A DNA stretch of 64,000 nt, taken from Bacteroidales bacterium. Its GTDB lineage: Bacteria; Bacteroidota; Bacteroidia; Bacteroidales; F082. Shown one piece after another: positions 42,841-52,404 of the stretch (its first letter is position 1; each line of letters opens with the position of its first letter). The notes beneath the pieces were generated by a model. It was not told the DNA's origin. It searched no databases and was given only the letters and a program-made list of their open reading frames with translations. The stretch is from the NCBI GenBank assembly GCA_023229135.1, contig JALNZT010000016.1, positions 1 through 64,000 on the forward strand. The letters run 5' to 3'. The position numbers and the translations under genes are program-made.

Positions 42841-45585
42841 TTATTGGATAAACAGTCTTACTGTTTTATTCAGGTTTTCGGCCTGCAACTGAATCAGGTA
42901 AACGCCTCCGGCATCAGGTGTAAAGTTGATGCTTTGGTTTTGTACATTGTTTAATGCTGTTTCCATAATCAGCTGTCCGGCGGCATTGGTAACCGATATT
43001 TTCATGTTTTCAAACAAGCGTGTTGATTCCAGGTTAAGGACGCCATCGGTATAGTGCAGTTTCACTTCGCGCTCGTTTGATTCGGCAACGCCAACAGGAC
43101 CCCAGTCTTCTACCATTACCTGATCAACAAACATTCCCATACCGTTTTCGGTATAAGCCTGGAAAGCAAAGAACATATGTTCGTCCGTTTCAGGAATGAT
43201 CAACGCATTGCCCAAGAGCCAGTTTGGATCGCTAAAGGCAGGGTTATCGAAAGCAACATTGGTCAGCATTTCGGTTGTATCGGCATTATTGCCCCAAATT
43301 AGCCTGAGTGCTTCCGGAGAAGCCGGCGAGAAGCTGCGGTATGCGAAGCTCACCATGTATTCTTTCCCTAATTCAACAGCCATAGGCGGACTAATCAAGA
43401 AGTTATTTAAAGCGTCAGGCTGTCCGTTGCTCGTAAAACAGGCAAAAGCCTTATTACTTTCGTAGCCAATCAAATTGGTTGTTTTCCAATGCATGCTGCT
43501 ATAATCCATAGACTGCCAATGTGTTGGCATGGCCGGATGATCAGCGCCTTCAACATCCTGTAAATAAGGATATTCTGTTTCAGCATCCATCGTTGTGAAA
43601 CTATAAATAATGTTGCAGTCATTGTTCACACCGAGGTTATTACGTGGCTGAACCATCAAATAATACGTAGTAGAAGGCATGAGGTTACGCACGAAGAAAT
43701 TATCAGGAGTTGTTTCGCCATTTATGATATTGGTCGGCGCAGTCGTACCACCGCCATCTGTTCCAAAATAAATATCGTATCCTGATGAGAAAGCAGCTGG
43801 ATTCCAGGTGATGATCTCATTAAGGAAAGCGTCATCAAAGCCATCGAGCGGATTTAACAAACCTGCAGAACACTCTGGAAGGCCAGTAAACTCATCAATA
43901 CCGCTGATGATGATTGAGAAAATCTGTCCGTTGCTCATAGTACCATCATGGTCAACCCGTATAGTATAAGTTCCGGCTGGAGCATCAGCAAGATACACCA
44001 TCTCCACATTATCTCTATTATTTTTGGTATTGGTGGTAGCCGCCGCTGAAGGGTTTTCAGGATCGAGCATATAAGGGAAGAAAATATTTCCATCTTCGTC
44101 CTCAACTCTGAGGTCGAGATCATTTATAAGTCTTGGTTCACGCGGGTTTAAGGAAGCCGGTGGCACATTTCCATGTGGGTCAGTCCAGCTGATAGTAACC
44201 CGTAATGGATTACCACCCGGAACTGTCACTTCGCGCACATATTCGCCATTAACAGGCAAAAGCACTTCGTCAATTGAGTTTTGCATCACACCATCTTCGA
44301 GAATGATGTTAGCAGCACGTTCGGCGTTTACGAGTCCCCAGCCAAAGATATAGTCAGGCCCTTCATGTTGACCGGCTTCGTCAGCGGTATGAATTACCAA
44401 GCCTTTAAGGGTAGAGGCGCGCATCGGATCGTCATGTGTTTCCTGATAAAGCTGTTGTAAAAGCACTAAAGTTCCGGTAACATTAGGTCCCGACATGCTG
44501 GTGCCGCTCATCGAGCCATAAGAAGTATTGCTTGTAGATGTGGAAGAATAAACATCAACGCCTTTTCCTACTACGTCGGGTTTGACACGGCCATCATCGG
44601 TTGGTCCCCAGCTGCTGAAGCTACTGATAGAGACACTGGAAGGACCGGTATAATTGAGTACTTCATAGGCTGCACCAACGGTAAGGGTGTTTTTAGCATT
44701 ACCAGCACCGCCAATACAATCGTAACCATCAGCTCCACCATCTTTTTCAGGAACACCAGGAGTCCCGGCATTGCTTGGGCCTTCGCCGCGGTCGTTGCCT
44801 GCCGATTTTACCATAAGGAAATAGGGTGCATTATTAGCAATAATATCCCAGGTTCTGGCCTGTGAGCTATAAAAACCAAAACTATAATCTTCAACCGGAG
44901 AAATAGAACTATTTCCATTCCAGTTCCAACTGCCATTATTGTAATCCCAGCCTAAAGAATATCCCCAGGAGTGATTAGAGATTTCCATTCCGGCAGCGGC
45001 GGCGTTACTCATTTCGCCTTCTACACTATTCCAGTCGTGAGTTTTAAGCTGTGCCAAAGGTGCCATGCCATGCGCATTGTTCTTGACACCACCCGCGATG
45101 ATGGTACCGGCAACGTGCGTAGAGTGCGCTGACAAGGTTGAGGCATTGTCTCCTAAAATAATACGTGAGCTTCCTGTTTGGTTAAATTCTTGGTGCGTGT
45201 TGCGCACTTTTCCACCATCCCAAATACCCACTTTGTCGTATCCTTCGCCTTCGATAACAACGCCGACACTGCCACCTGTCCAAAGTTCATTGGCACGGGT
45301 GGTTATGGCTGCACCAAGGTTGTCAGTTTTATAATATACAGGCAGACCATCAACTACGTCAACAAGTTGAATAATAGTTCCGTCTTCTCGCTCCTGACGA
45401 ATTTCTAGGTTGTGTTCGCGGGCATAATCCTGTGCCCGTTTTTCCATTTTCTTCCATTCGCGATTTTGTTCACGCGCTAACTGTTGAAGAGCTGCTTTGT
45501 TAGTCCCATATTGAGCCATTGCCGGCATAGCAAAGGCAATTATTAGCAAGGAGGCTAATGCAAAGTTTTTAAAATTGATTCTCAT
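42841..45585 (-). CDS. T9SS-secreted subtilisin-like serine protease (S8)
   Basis: Secreted endopeptidase of 914 residues. A signal peptide ends AMAQ near 25. The catalytic triad is Asp123 (VGIWDGG), His157 (SAHSTHVAG) and a Ser near 363 (GTSMSGPNV); the oxyanion Asn region is VKSAGNDRG. After the S8 domain come a proprotein-like beta-sandwich, a fibronectin-like domain (SSGYDIYFGTDGGG), a MAM/adhesin-like domain and a T9SS sorting domain (QSINFTPDAGGVYLIQLQA). Probably a nutrient protease. The start at 45585 follows a minus-strand -7 element. Confidence 0.94.
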   Translation of the reverse strand: MRINFKNFALASLLIIAFAMPAMAQYGTNKAALQQLAREQNREWKKMEKRAQDYAREHNLEIRQEREDGTIIQLVDVVDGLPVYYKTDNLGAAITTRANELWTGGSVGVVIEGEGYDKVGIWDGGKVRNTHQEFNQTGSSRIILGDNASTLSAHSTHVAGTIIAGGVKNNAHGMAPLAQLKTHDWNSVEGEMSNAAAAGMEISNHSWGYSLGWDYNNGSWNWNGNSSISPVEDYSFGFYSSQARTWDIIANNAPYFLMVKSAGNDRGEGPSNAGTPGVPEKDGGADGYDCIGGAGNAKNTLTVGAAYEVLNYTGPSSVSISSFSSWGPTDDGRVKPDVVGKGVDVYSSTSTSNTSYGSMSGTSMSGPNVTGTLVLLQQLYQETHDDPMRASTLKGLVIHTADEAGQHEGPDYIFGWGLVNAERAANIILEDGVMQNSIDEVLLPVNGEYVREVTVPGGNPLRVTISWTDPHGNVPPASLNPREPRLINDLDLRVEDEDGNIFFPYMLDPENPSAAATTNTKNNRDNVEMVYLADAPAGTYTIRVDHDGTMSNGQIFSIIISGIDEFTGLPECSAGLLNPLDGFDDAFLNEIITWNPAAFSSGYDIYFGTDGGGTTAPTNIINGETTPDNFFVRNLMPSTTYYLMVQPRNNLGVNNDCNIIYSFTTMDAETEYPYLQDVEGADHPAMPTHWQSMDYSSMHWKTTNLIGYESNKAFACFTSNGQPDALNNFLISPPMAVELGKEYMVSFAYRSFSPASPEALRLIWGNNADTTEMLTNVAFDNPAFSDPNWLLGNALIIPETDEHMFFAFQAYTENGMGMFVDQVMVEDWGPVGVAESNEREVKLHYTDGVLNLESTRLFENMKISVTNAAGQLIMETALNNVQNQSINFTPDAGGVYLIQLQAENLNKTVRLFIQ

Positions 45586-45617
45586 GTAAATAATTATTTA
45601 TTGTAAATCTGAGCTAA

Positions 45618-45625
45618 CAAAAATA
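45618..45625 (-). promoter_or_regulatory. Candidate -7 element of the subtilase gene
   Basis: Minus-strand TATTTTTG matches TAnnTTTG, about 33 bases before the ATG. A minus-strand TTTG at 45648-45651 leaves a 22-base spacer, slightly long. Confidence 0.45.
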
Positions 45626-45821
45626 TATATTTTTCATCAGCTATGGCCAAAAAGTAGTGAAGAGACCTAAAATAGCTATACTATTAAACTGATTTTAAGG
45701 CCGATTGTTCAATAAATATTTTGACCTAATCTACCTTTAATTCACTGATGCAATGATAATTAAATATGATTTAAACCACGAAAAGTTGTTTTTGGCAAAA
45801 ATTTTCAAGTACCGCAACTTT

Positions 45822-45851
45822 TTTGAGATATTAAGTAAGACTGTATCTTTG
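45822..45851 (+). promoter_or_regulatory. Promoter of the phosphofructokinase gene
   Basis: TTTG (45822-45825), 18-base spacer, TATCTTTG (45844-45851). A textbook Bacteroidota promoter, 16 bases before the ATG, giving a very short leader. Confidence 0.62.
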
Positions 45852-45867
45852 CCCAAAATATTTCAAT

Positions 45868-47088
45868 ATGCAAGCATCTATAGTTATTTTGGCCGGTGGC
45901 GGACCTGCTCCGGGAATTAACACCGTTATCAGCACAGTAGCCAAAGTGTTTTTGAAGTCGGGTTACAAAGTTATTGGGCTTCACGGCGGCTACCAAAGTC
46001 TTTTTGCTGACAATCCAGAGATAGTTTGTTTTAATTTTAAGCTTGCCGACGACATTCAAAAGCAAGGTGGATCAGCACTTCGGATGAGCCGTTATAAGCC
46101 AAAAGACAGTGAATTCAGGACTAGCTTTTTTCTGGAACACAATGTGAAATTGCTAGTAACCATTGGAGGCGACGACACGGCTTCTACTGCCAATCGTATC
46201 TCACAATATTTGGCCAATAACAAGATTGCTATCCAAAACATACACGTTCCAAAAACTATTGACAACGACTTGCCATTACCGGAAGGATCACCTACTTTTG
46301 GCTATTATTCTGCTAAAGATGAAGGTGTTAGAATAGCACAAACAGTGTATGAAGATGCGCGTACCAGCGGCAACTGGTTTGTGGTTTCTGCCATGGGTCG
46401 CGAGGCCGGTCATCTGGCTTTCGGCATTGGAGCTGCCTGCCATTTGCCCATGATTGTTATTCCTGAAATGTTTAATAAAGTTCCTGTCACCTACGAAAGA
46501 ATTATCCGACTCATCATTTCCTCTATGGTGAAACGTAAATTGCTGGGTATAGAATATGGCGTAGCTATTGTGAGTGAAGGCGTTTTTCATTTTATGACTA
46601 ACGAAGAAATTGAAGGCTCTGGTGTAAATTTCACTTATGACGAACACGGGCATCCTGAGCTGGGCAACGTGAGCAAGGCACATATATATAACGTGATGTT
46701 GCAGCACAAGCTAAAAGAAATCAAGCTGAATATCAAAAGCCGTCCCGTAGAGATTGGCTATGAGGTGCGTTGTGTTAGCCCCACAGCATTCGACTTGATG
46801 TATTGCGGCTTGCTGGGATATGGCGTAAAAGAGCTGTTTGACCAAGGCATAACCGGTGCTATGGTTACCTCGAACCCTACGGGTGACGCATCACCGCTTT
46901 ATTTGAAGGATGTAGCCGACGAATTTGGAAAAGTTAAGCCCCGCCTGGTAAAAATGGATGGTGAAAAAGCCAAAATGGTTTTCTACAACGGCTTGCAATA
47001 CCTTTCAGAAGAAGATTATGAAGCTGCCAAAAAATACCTGGAAAATCCTGAAGAATATGACTTTAAGAAGATTTTGAATTGGGAGTGA
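45868..47088 (+). CDS. pfp: 6-phosphofructokinase, pyrophosphate-dependent type
   Basis: Glycolytic kinase of 406 residues. GGGPAPGIN (10-18) is the phosphate-binding loop. Residues 100-104 read GGDDT where ATP enzymes have GGDGS, and 128-134 read PKTIDND where ATP enzymes have PGTIDND. The Asp and the Lys are the known signature of pyrophosphate as phosphoryl donor. PPi-PFK is reversible, so the cell could save ATP in glycolysis; a separate fbp lies at 40089. The stop codon overlaps a GATTCAAA repeat tract. Donor specificity is inferred from these two residues. Confidence 0.92.
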   Translation: MQASIVILAGGGPAPGINTVISTVAKVFLKSGYKVIGLHGGYQSLFADNPEIVCFNFKLADDIQKQGGSALRMSRYKPKDSEFRTSFFLEHNVKLLVTIGGDDTASTANRISQYLANNKIAIQNIHVPKTIDNDLPLPEGSPTFGYYSAKDEGVRIAQTVYEDARTSGNWFVVSAMGREAGHLAFGIGAACHLPMIVIPEMFNKVPVTYERIIRLIISSMVKRKLLGIEYGVAIVSEGVFHFMTNEEIEGSGVNFTYDEHGHPELGNVSKAHIYNVMLQHKLKEIKLNIKSRPVEIGYEVRCVSPTAFDLMYCGLLGYGVKELFDQGITGAMVTSNPTGDASPLYLKDVADEFGKVKPRLVKMDGEKAKMVFYNGLQYLSEEDYEAAKKYLENPEEYDFKKILNWE

Positions 47089-47129
47089 TTCAAAGATTCA
47101 AGATTCAAAGATTCAAAGATTCAAAGATT
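47087..47129 (+). repeat. GATTCAAA tandem repeats after pfp
   Basis: Five to six 7-8 base units of GATTCAAA start inside the pfp stop codon and run to the left end of copy B. A second tract follows copy B (47280-47311), and similar short tracts precede copies C, D and E of the dispersed element. Confidence 0.8.
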
Positions 47130-47279
47130 GAGCCTACTCCGAAAAGTAACATTTCGACACTAAGATACGAAATCAGGAAAATTGAAAAACATTAAACACT
47201 TGATATTCAAATTTTTAAGAATCATAATTTCTTGTGTATTAGTGGCATTCTTTATCTTTTGACTTTTCGGAGGGGACTC
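47130..47279. repeat. Dispersed inverted-terminal repeat element, copy B
   Basis: Left end GAGCCTACTCCGAAAAGT, right end ACTTTTCGGAGGGGACTC; 150 bp. AAGATT lies directly outside both ends, but because the flanks are GATTCAAA repeats this duplication may be chance. Non-coding. Confidence 0.8.
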
Positions 47280-47311
47280 AAGATTCAAAGATTCAAGATT
47301 CAAAGATTCAA

Positions 47312-47360
47312 GACCTGCCAGCTGCCTGCCTGGCCGTCAGACAGGACCGCAGCAAGGCAG
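47312..47360. repeat. GC-rich hairpin segment shared with 56311-56338
   Basis: Reads ACCTGCCAGCTGCCTGCC, then TGGCCGTCAG and ends GGCAGGTT; CCTGCC and GGCAGG can pair. A close relative (CCTGCCTGCTGCCTGCCTGG, CCGTCAGCAGG) precedes copy D. In both cases it lies just left of a dispersed element, so it may belong to the same mobile unit. Confidence 0.55.
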
Positions 47361-47371
47361 GTTCAAAGATT

Positions 47372-47515
47372 GAACCCACTCCGAAAAGTATTATTCTGCC
47401 ACAATGATACCAAGTCACGAAGAATTCACAAAGATTTTAATGTTAATAATCAACACTTTGTGGCACTTAAAGCCTTAGTGGCATTTCTTTGTTTTTGACT
47501 TTTCGGAGTGAGGCC
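47372..47515. repeat. Dispersed inverted-terminal repeat element, copy C
   Basis: Left end GAACCCACTCCGAAAAGT, right end ACTTTTCGGAGTGAGGCC; 144 bp. Flanks AAGATT and AAAATT differ by one base. It follows copy B in the same direction after 92 bases. Non-coding. Confidence 0.78.
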
Positions 47516-47600
47516 AAAATTCAAAGAGAGAGGGGAATTGATCGATGTGGGTTGGGCGTATGGGTTCACGAGTTTAAGAGTTGAAGTAAACTTCTTTACC

Positions 47601-47720
47601 CATCAGCAAATCAGCAAATCACCACAACAGCAAATCACCACATCAGCAAATCAGCAAATCAACAAATCAGCAAATCAGCAAATCACCACAACAGCAAATC
47701 AGCCCATCAGCTCATCAATC
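47601..47720. repeat. Degenerate 9-base tandem repeat (AATCAGCAA) at the end of the dehydrogenase gene
   Basis: About twelve units of AATCAGCAA / AATCACCAC type run from 47601 to 47720. The stop codon and last codons of the minus-strand gene at 47699 lie within the array, so it may have grown from the gene's 3' end by slippage. Confidence 0.75.
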
Positions 47721-48649
47721 TTATCCACCAGCACTTTCGATAGTTTGTAATGTGATTCATGCGTCCAGCCTGCGATATGCGGGCTTAGCAGCACATTTGG
47801 CATAGCAAGCAGCTTCTTGAAAGTTTCGGGCAAGGTCTCGCTGTTGATGGCTTCGAAGGAAAATTTTTCATATTCCAGTACATCAAGACAACAGCCCAAA
47901 ACACGGCCAGCTTCCATCGCCTCCACAAGATCTGCTGTATTTACATTTTTACCACGTGATGTGTTGATGAGGTAAATAGGTTTCTTAAACTTTGCAAGAA
48001 ATTTGTTGTCAATAAGATAATTAGTCTCTGCCGTCAGTGGGATATGTAGGCTCAGGATATCAGCTTGTTCAAAAATTTCAGTCATAGCCACCTCGCGCAC
48101 AAAGTCATTTCCAAAACCGGTTTTATATTTATCGTAAGCAATGATTTGGGCTTCAAAGCCGGAAAATTTGCGGGCAATTAGACTTCCGGTATTGCCGTAA
48201 CCAATCAGGCCAATGGTTTTGCCCTTGATTTCTGTGCCACGATTTTCAGCACGAAGCCAAATGCCCTGTCGCACCTCGCTGTCAACATGTGGAATTTTAT
48301 TGAGTAGCGCCAACAACATCCCGATGGCATGCTCACCCACAGCATCGCGGTTTCCTTCGGGAGCGTTCAGGCATACTATTCCCAGTTTTTGAGCTAAATC
48401 AAGGTCAATATTTTCCATCCCGGCACCAACACGCGCTATAAATTTCAGCTTTTTGGCCAGCGGCAAAATTTGCTTATCCAACGGAATTTTACTGCGTACT
48501 ACAAAGCCGGTATATTGATCGGCAATTTGCTGGTAAGCAGCCAAATCAGCTTCAGCAAAATAATCACACTGAAAACCCATCGCTTCAAGACTATCCTGCA
48601 AAACAGGATGTGCGGTATCAATAAAGAGTACTTTTTTTAAGTTCGACAT
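47699..48649 (-). CDS. D-isomer-specific 2-hydroxyacid dehydrogenase (phosphoglycerate-dehydrogenase-like)
   Basis: NAD-dependent dehydrogenase of 316 residues. Substrate-domain motif VRSKIPLDKQILPLAKKLKF, nucleotide loop GLIGYGNTGSLIARK (about 145-159), catalytic Arg in LINTSRGKNVNT, Glu in LDVLEYEKF and His in LSPHIAGWT. It lacks the C-terminal ACT domain of long SerA forms. Phosphoglycerate is the likely substrate, but hydroxypyruvate or other 2-keto acids are possible. The 3' end is embedded in a tandem repeat array. Confidence 0.88.
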   Translation of the reverse strand: MSNLKKVLFIDTAHPVLQDSLEAMGFQCDYFAEADLAAYQQIADQYTGFVVRSKIPLDKQILPLAKKLKFIARVGAGMENIDLDLAQKLGIVCLNAPEGNRDAVGEHAIGMLLALLNKIPHVDSEVRQGIWLRAENRGTEIKGKTIGLIGYGNTGSLIARKFSGFEAQIIAYDKYKTGFGNDFVREVAMTEIFEQADILSLHIPLTAETNYLIDNKFLAKFKKPIYLINTSRGKNVNTADLVEAMEAGRVLGCCLDVLEYEKFSFEAINSETLPETFKKLLAMPNVLLSPHIAGWTHESHYKLSKVLVDKIDELMG

Positions 48650-48676
48650 GCCTCCGTTTTTTTAGATTTACGAAAC

Positions 48677-49729
48677 TTATAAACCCAACATCAGCGCAAT
48701 GGTTTTGTTGAGTTTTATCGCGGCATCACTTACCAGCGAATGGTCAGCGGGAAAAGGCAAAGCAGGTTTTTTCACCAATTCTGCTGTGGCAGCGCTATAC
48801 GCTTTTTCATTTCCTGCGCCACGTGCAAAGTTATAGCTAAAAACGGAAGACACATCAAAAGGAGCGGTATAAACTTCCCGCTTTTCCGAACTAAAGACAA
48901 AGCTGAGCTTTCCGGTTAAAGCCGCGGATTTGCTGAGGCTGTAGTCTGTGATCTGTGCTTCGCCACTGCTATTTTTCTCAACGAACTTTACTTCTTCACG
49001 TTTTTCCGGCGAAATATCAATATCGTTGAGCTGAATAATAAGCTGGTAGTCGTATTGCTTAGCGGCTTGTGGTTGCAAATCCACTTGGGGAAAACCAGCG
49101 GGAATGCTGTCCAAATTAAACGCCAGCACTTTGTCGGCGAAACCATCAGGCAAAATAACGCCGCTACTATTTCGGAAGCCAATCAGCACTTGGTTAGCTG
49201 ATTTCAGCAAGGCTTTACGCATGGCAGCATCCAGTCCAGGATAGCTGCTGTTCAGGTTTTTAAGTGCCGCGAGATATTCAAAAGCAGCTAAGGCATCCTG
49301 TTTTCGATCGGACTGCAACAATACCGAAGCCAGTGTAAAATAATAGTGCTCGGCTTTATTTTTTGCCGCCTTCATTTCGCTTTCTATATCAATCGTTTGG
49401 ATATTCATCTGGTTGACTACAGATTTAGGTAGCTTTTTGGCCAGCACACTTCGGCTGTTCATGGCTTTGTAATGCTGATAAACCGCTGACCAAATATCAG
49501 GTTTCCCACTGGCCTTCAACGCCATAATACTATCATGATCTTGTTGGTTAGCAGCATGGTAAGAGGTCACAAAACTGTTTATGAATTTTATTGATTCTGA
49601 ACCTTGCTGCAATTTATTGTAACTTTTTACGAGGGCTTCGTCATAACGTTTCTGATCCACCAAATGCTGTGGTGATGCACAGCCTAAAATCAGCACTGTC
49701 AAGGCTAAAAAGCTTATCTTTATTTTCAT
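48677..49729 (-). CDS. Lipoprotein of unknown function
   Basis: 350 residues. MKIKISFLALTVLILGCAS has a clear lipobox (LILGC). The next 170 residues are helical and TPR-like (RYDEALVKSYNKLQQGSESI, ALAAFEYLAALKNLNSSYPG). The rest is sheet-rich (YDYQLIIQLNDIDISPEKRE). The frame is open from a GTG at 49750, but ATG at 49729 places the signal peptide correctly. Not recognised; probably a periplasmic or surface lipoprotein. It starts 27 bases upstream of the dehydrogenase in the same direction. Confidence 0.78.
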   Translation of the reverse strand: MKIKISFLALTVLILGCASPQHLVDQKRYDEALVKSYNKLQQGSESIKFINSFVTSYHAANQQDHDSIMALKASGKPDIWSAVYQHYKAMNSRSVLAKKLPKSVVNQMNIQTIDIESEMKAAKNKAEHYYFTLASVLLQSDRKQDALAAFEYLAALKNLNSSYPGLDAAMRKALLKSANQVLIGFRNSSGVILPDGFADKVLAFNLDSIPAGFPQVDLQPQAAKQYDYQLIIQLNDIDISPEKREEVKFVEKNSSGEAQITDYSLSKSAALTGKLSFVFSSEKREVYTAPFDVSSVFSYNFARGAGNEKAYSAATAELVKKPALPFPADHSLVSDAAIKLNKTIALMLGL

Positions 49730-49935
49730 AACACAAATGTTTTTAAGCACTTACAACTCATGATTCACAGTCTAAAAATCGATGATCAGAGTTGCAGTTA
49801 CAATTTTTTTATAACTTATTCATTACAAATTTTGAACCAGTTTTTTAAAATCAGGAATATTATAGTAATTTCGGCACGCCAAATAAAACCAAGACCGCTA
49901 TTTTGAGGGGTCTTCTCAAGTATAATTTCAAAATA

Positions 49936-52335
49936 ATGTGGACAATACTCACGCGATTTATTCTCAGAAACCGACTTGCTAATTTAATTGGAATCCTGTT
50001 GATTACGCTTTTGATGGGCGGTTTAGGCTCAAAAGTAAAGATGTCCTACGAAATGGCACGTATGCTGCCCGAAAGCGATTCTACCTTTATTGCCTATGAA
50101 CGTTTCAAGAAGCAATTTGGCGAAGACGGCAGCGTGATGTTTGCGGGCATGCAGGACGACAAGCTATTTGATCTGGAGCACTTTCAGGCCTGGTACACGC
50201 TCACTAATAAGGTGCGACAAATTGAAGGCGTAGAAGAAGCCATTTCGCTGGCACGTATTTTCCAACTGAAGCGCAACGATAGCCTTAAGAAATTTGATTT
50301 TGCACCCGTCTTGGCCCGAATGCCCGAAACACAGGCCGAGCTTGATTCCATCAGAGAAATAATCTACGGCCTGCCTTTTTATGATGGCAGGGTCTTCAAC
50401 AGCAAAACAGACGTGAGCATGATGATGATTACGCTGGACAAAGAAGTGCTGAACACCAAAAACCGGGTAGCACTGATACATGAAATTGAAGACGAACTCA
50501 ACAGCTTTTCAGAACAATACGACATCAAGCTTTATTACTCAGGTTTGCCTTATATCAGGACGATTACCTCAGAAATCATTCAAAAAGAACTGGTGCTTTT
50601 CACCTTTTTATCGTTGCTGATTGCCGCCATCCTGCTTTATGCTTTTTTCCGATCGTTCAGGGCTGTGACTTTTATCATACTTATTGTACTGATTACGGTG
50701 GCCATTATGTTTGGCACGCTGGCACTTTTCAACTTTAAGATCACCATACTTACGGGAATTTTGCCGCCTTTATTAATCGTTATTGGTGTTGAAAACTCCA
50801 TTTTTCTACTCAATAAATACTACAATGAATTCCTCATCCACGGAAATAAAATTAAGGCACTAAGTCGTGTCATCAGACGTATCGGGGCAGCCAATATGCT
50901 GACCAATGCTACTACTGCTGCCGGTTTTGCAGCTTTTACCATCACAGGAAATTCGCTGCTCGTTGAATTTGGCATAATCGCCTCAGTCAATATTCTTATC
51001 GCTTTTGTGGTGAGCCTGTTTTTGATACCTATTATCTTTAGTTACCTGCCCAATCCCAAGCCGCAGCATATCCAACATTTTGAAAAAGGCAATGTAAATA
51101 AGCTGCTAAAAAAAATCGTTTGGGTTGTTCTGAACCGCCGCAGCCTGATCTACGCAATCACTATTACCGCCATTGTTTTTGGAATTTTTGGCGTTACCAA
51201 ACTCAAAACCACCGGTAATATGGTTGACGACATTAGCACCAAAAGCACTTTATACAAGGATTTGATGTTTTTCGAGGAACATTTTAAAGGTATTATGCCT
51301 TTTGAAATTATGATTGACACACGCAAGAAAAAAGGTATTTTGCGTGCATCAACCATGCAAAAGATTGACGAATTGCAAGATACGCTAGCGCATTATCCCC
51401 AGCTAAGTATGCCTGTTTCTATGGTTGAAGTGGCCAAGTTTTCCAAGCAGGCATTTTTCCGGGGCGATCCCGACTATTATAGCCTTCCCAACAACCAGGA
51501 ACGCAATTTCATTCTTTCATACCTGCCAAAACTCGATGGTACCGGTCAAAAAAGCGTTTTAAATTCGTTCGTGGATAGTAGCCTTCAAAAAACCCGTGTT
51601 AGTGTGCAGATGGCCAATATCGGTACCACCGAAATTGACAGCCTGCAGCAATCGTTAGCACCAAAAATCGACCAGATTTTCCCTCCCGAAGACTTTGACG
51701 TTACCATTACAGGAAGCAGCGTAGTGTTTTTACAAGGCACTAACTACCTAGTTTCCAATCTTATTTCATCACTACTATTGGCGCTGTTAGTGATTACCAT
51801 TTTGATGGCCCTGATTTTTTCTTCTTTCAAGATGGTGGTTATTTCTTTGATACCCAACCTGATACCGCAGCTACTTACGGCGGCCATGATGGGCTATGCC
51901 GGCATCCCGATAAAACCCTCTACGATTCTAATTTTTAGTATCGCACTGGGCATCAGCGTTGATAATACCATACACTTTTTGTCGCGCTATCGCCTACAGC
52001 TGTTGATGAACAACTGGAAAATTAAAGAATCTGTTTTGGCAGCACTATTGGAAACCGGTTTCAGCATGATTTATTCAGCAGTAGTTTTGTTTTTTGGCTT
52101 TGCTATTTTCATCCTTTCCTCGTTCGGAGGCACAGAAGCCCTGGGCTACCTGGTCTCGTTTACCTTGCTCACAGCGATGCTCTCCAATTTATTTGTACTG
52201 CCATCGCTGCTGCTAACTTTAGACAAACGCCTCACCACCAAGGCATTCAAGGAGCCTTTGCTCGAGATATTGGAAGTAGAGGATGATGACATAGAACTTG
52301 ATTATTTGGAGATTGAATCAGAAAAAAAGCCCTAA
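49936..52335 (+). CDS. RND/MMPL-family transporter
   Basis: Inner-membrane exporter-like protein of 799 residues. It has the two-half layout of MMPL proteins: one TM segment (LIGILLITLLMGGLG), a periplasmic loop of about 190 residues, a block of five TM segments (LLIAAILLYAFFRSFRAVTF onwards, with GVENSIFLLNKYYN), then the same again (ALGISVDNTIHFLSRYRLQL). The acidic C-terminal tail is cytoplasmic. Related proteins export lipids or hopanoids. ATG at 49936 was preferred over a TTG at 49903. No accessory genes nearby. Substrate unknown. Confidence 0.9.
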   Translation: MWTILTRFILRNRLANLIGILLITLLMGGLGSKVKMSYEMARMLPESDSTFIAYERFKKQFGEDGSVMFAGMQDDKLFDLEHFQAWYTLTNKVRQIEGVEEAISLARIFQLKRNDSLKKFDFAPVLARMPETQAELDSIREIIYGLPFYDGRVFNSKTDVSMMMITLDKEVLNTKNRVALIHEIEDELNSFSEQYDIKLYYSGLPYIRTITSEIIQKELVLFTFLSLLIAAILLYAFFRSFRAVTFIILIVLITVAIMFGTLALFNFKITILTGILPPLLIVIGVENSIFLLNKYYNEFLIHGNKIKALSRVIRRIGAANMLTNATTAAGFAAFTITGNSLLVEFGIIASVNILIAFVVSLFLIPIIFSYLPNPKPQHIQHFEKGNVNKLLKKIVWVVLNRRSLIYAITITAIVFGIFGVTKLKTTGNMVDDISTKSTLYKDLMFFEEHFKGIMPFEIMIDTRKKKGILRASTMQKIDELQDTLAHYPQLSMPVSMVEVAKFSKQAFFRGDPDYYSLPNNQERNFILSYLPKLDGTGQKSVLNSFVDSSLQKTRVSVQMANIGTTEIDSLQQSLAPKIDQIFPPEDFDVTITGSSVVFLQGTNYLVSNLISSLLLALLVITILMALIFSSFKMVVISLIPNLIPQLLTAAMMGYAGIPIKPSTILIFSIALGISVDNTIHFLSRYRLQLLMNNWKIKESVLAALLETGFSMIYSAVVLFFGFAIFILSSFGGTEALGYLVSFTLLTAMLSNLFVLPSLLLTLDKRLTTKAFKEPLLEILEVEDDDIELDYLEIESEKKP

Positions 52336-52342
52336 AATATTA

Positions 52343-52350
52343 TATATTTG
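52343..52350 (+). promoter_or_regulatory. Candidate -7 element of rmlA
   Basis: TATATTTG matches TAnnTTTG, 54 bases before the ATG and 7 bases after the transporter stop. No -33 box at the right spacing. Confidence 0.4.
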
Positions 52351-52404
52351 TTAGATTAACGAACAGCACAATTCCTGATTGGAATCGCAAAACACCTCAA
52401 CACT

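Noticed and set aside
47601..47720. Possible CRISPR-like array
   Set aside because: Units are 9 bases with no unique spacers and no cas genes; it is a plain tandem repeat.
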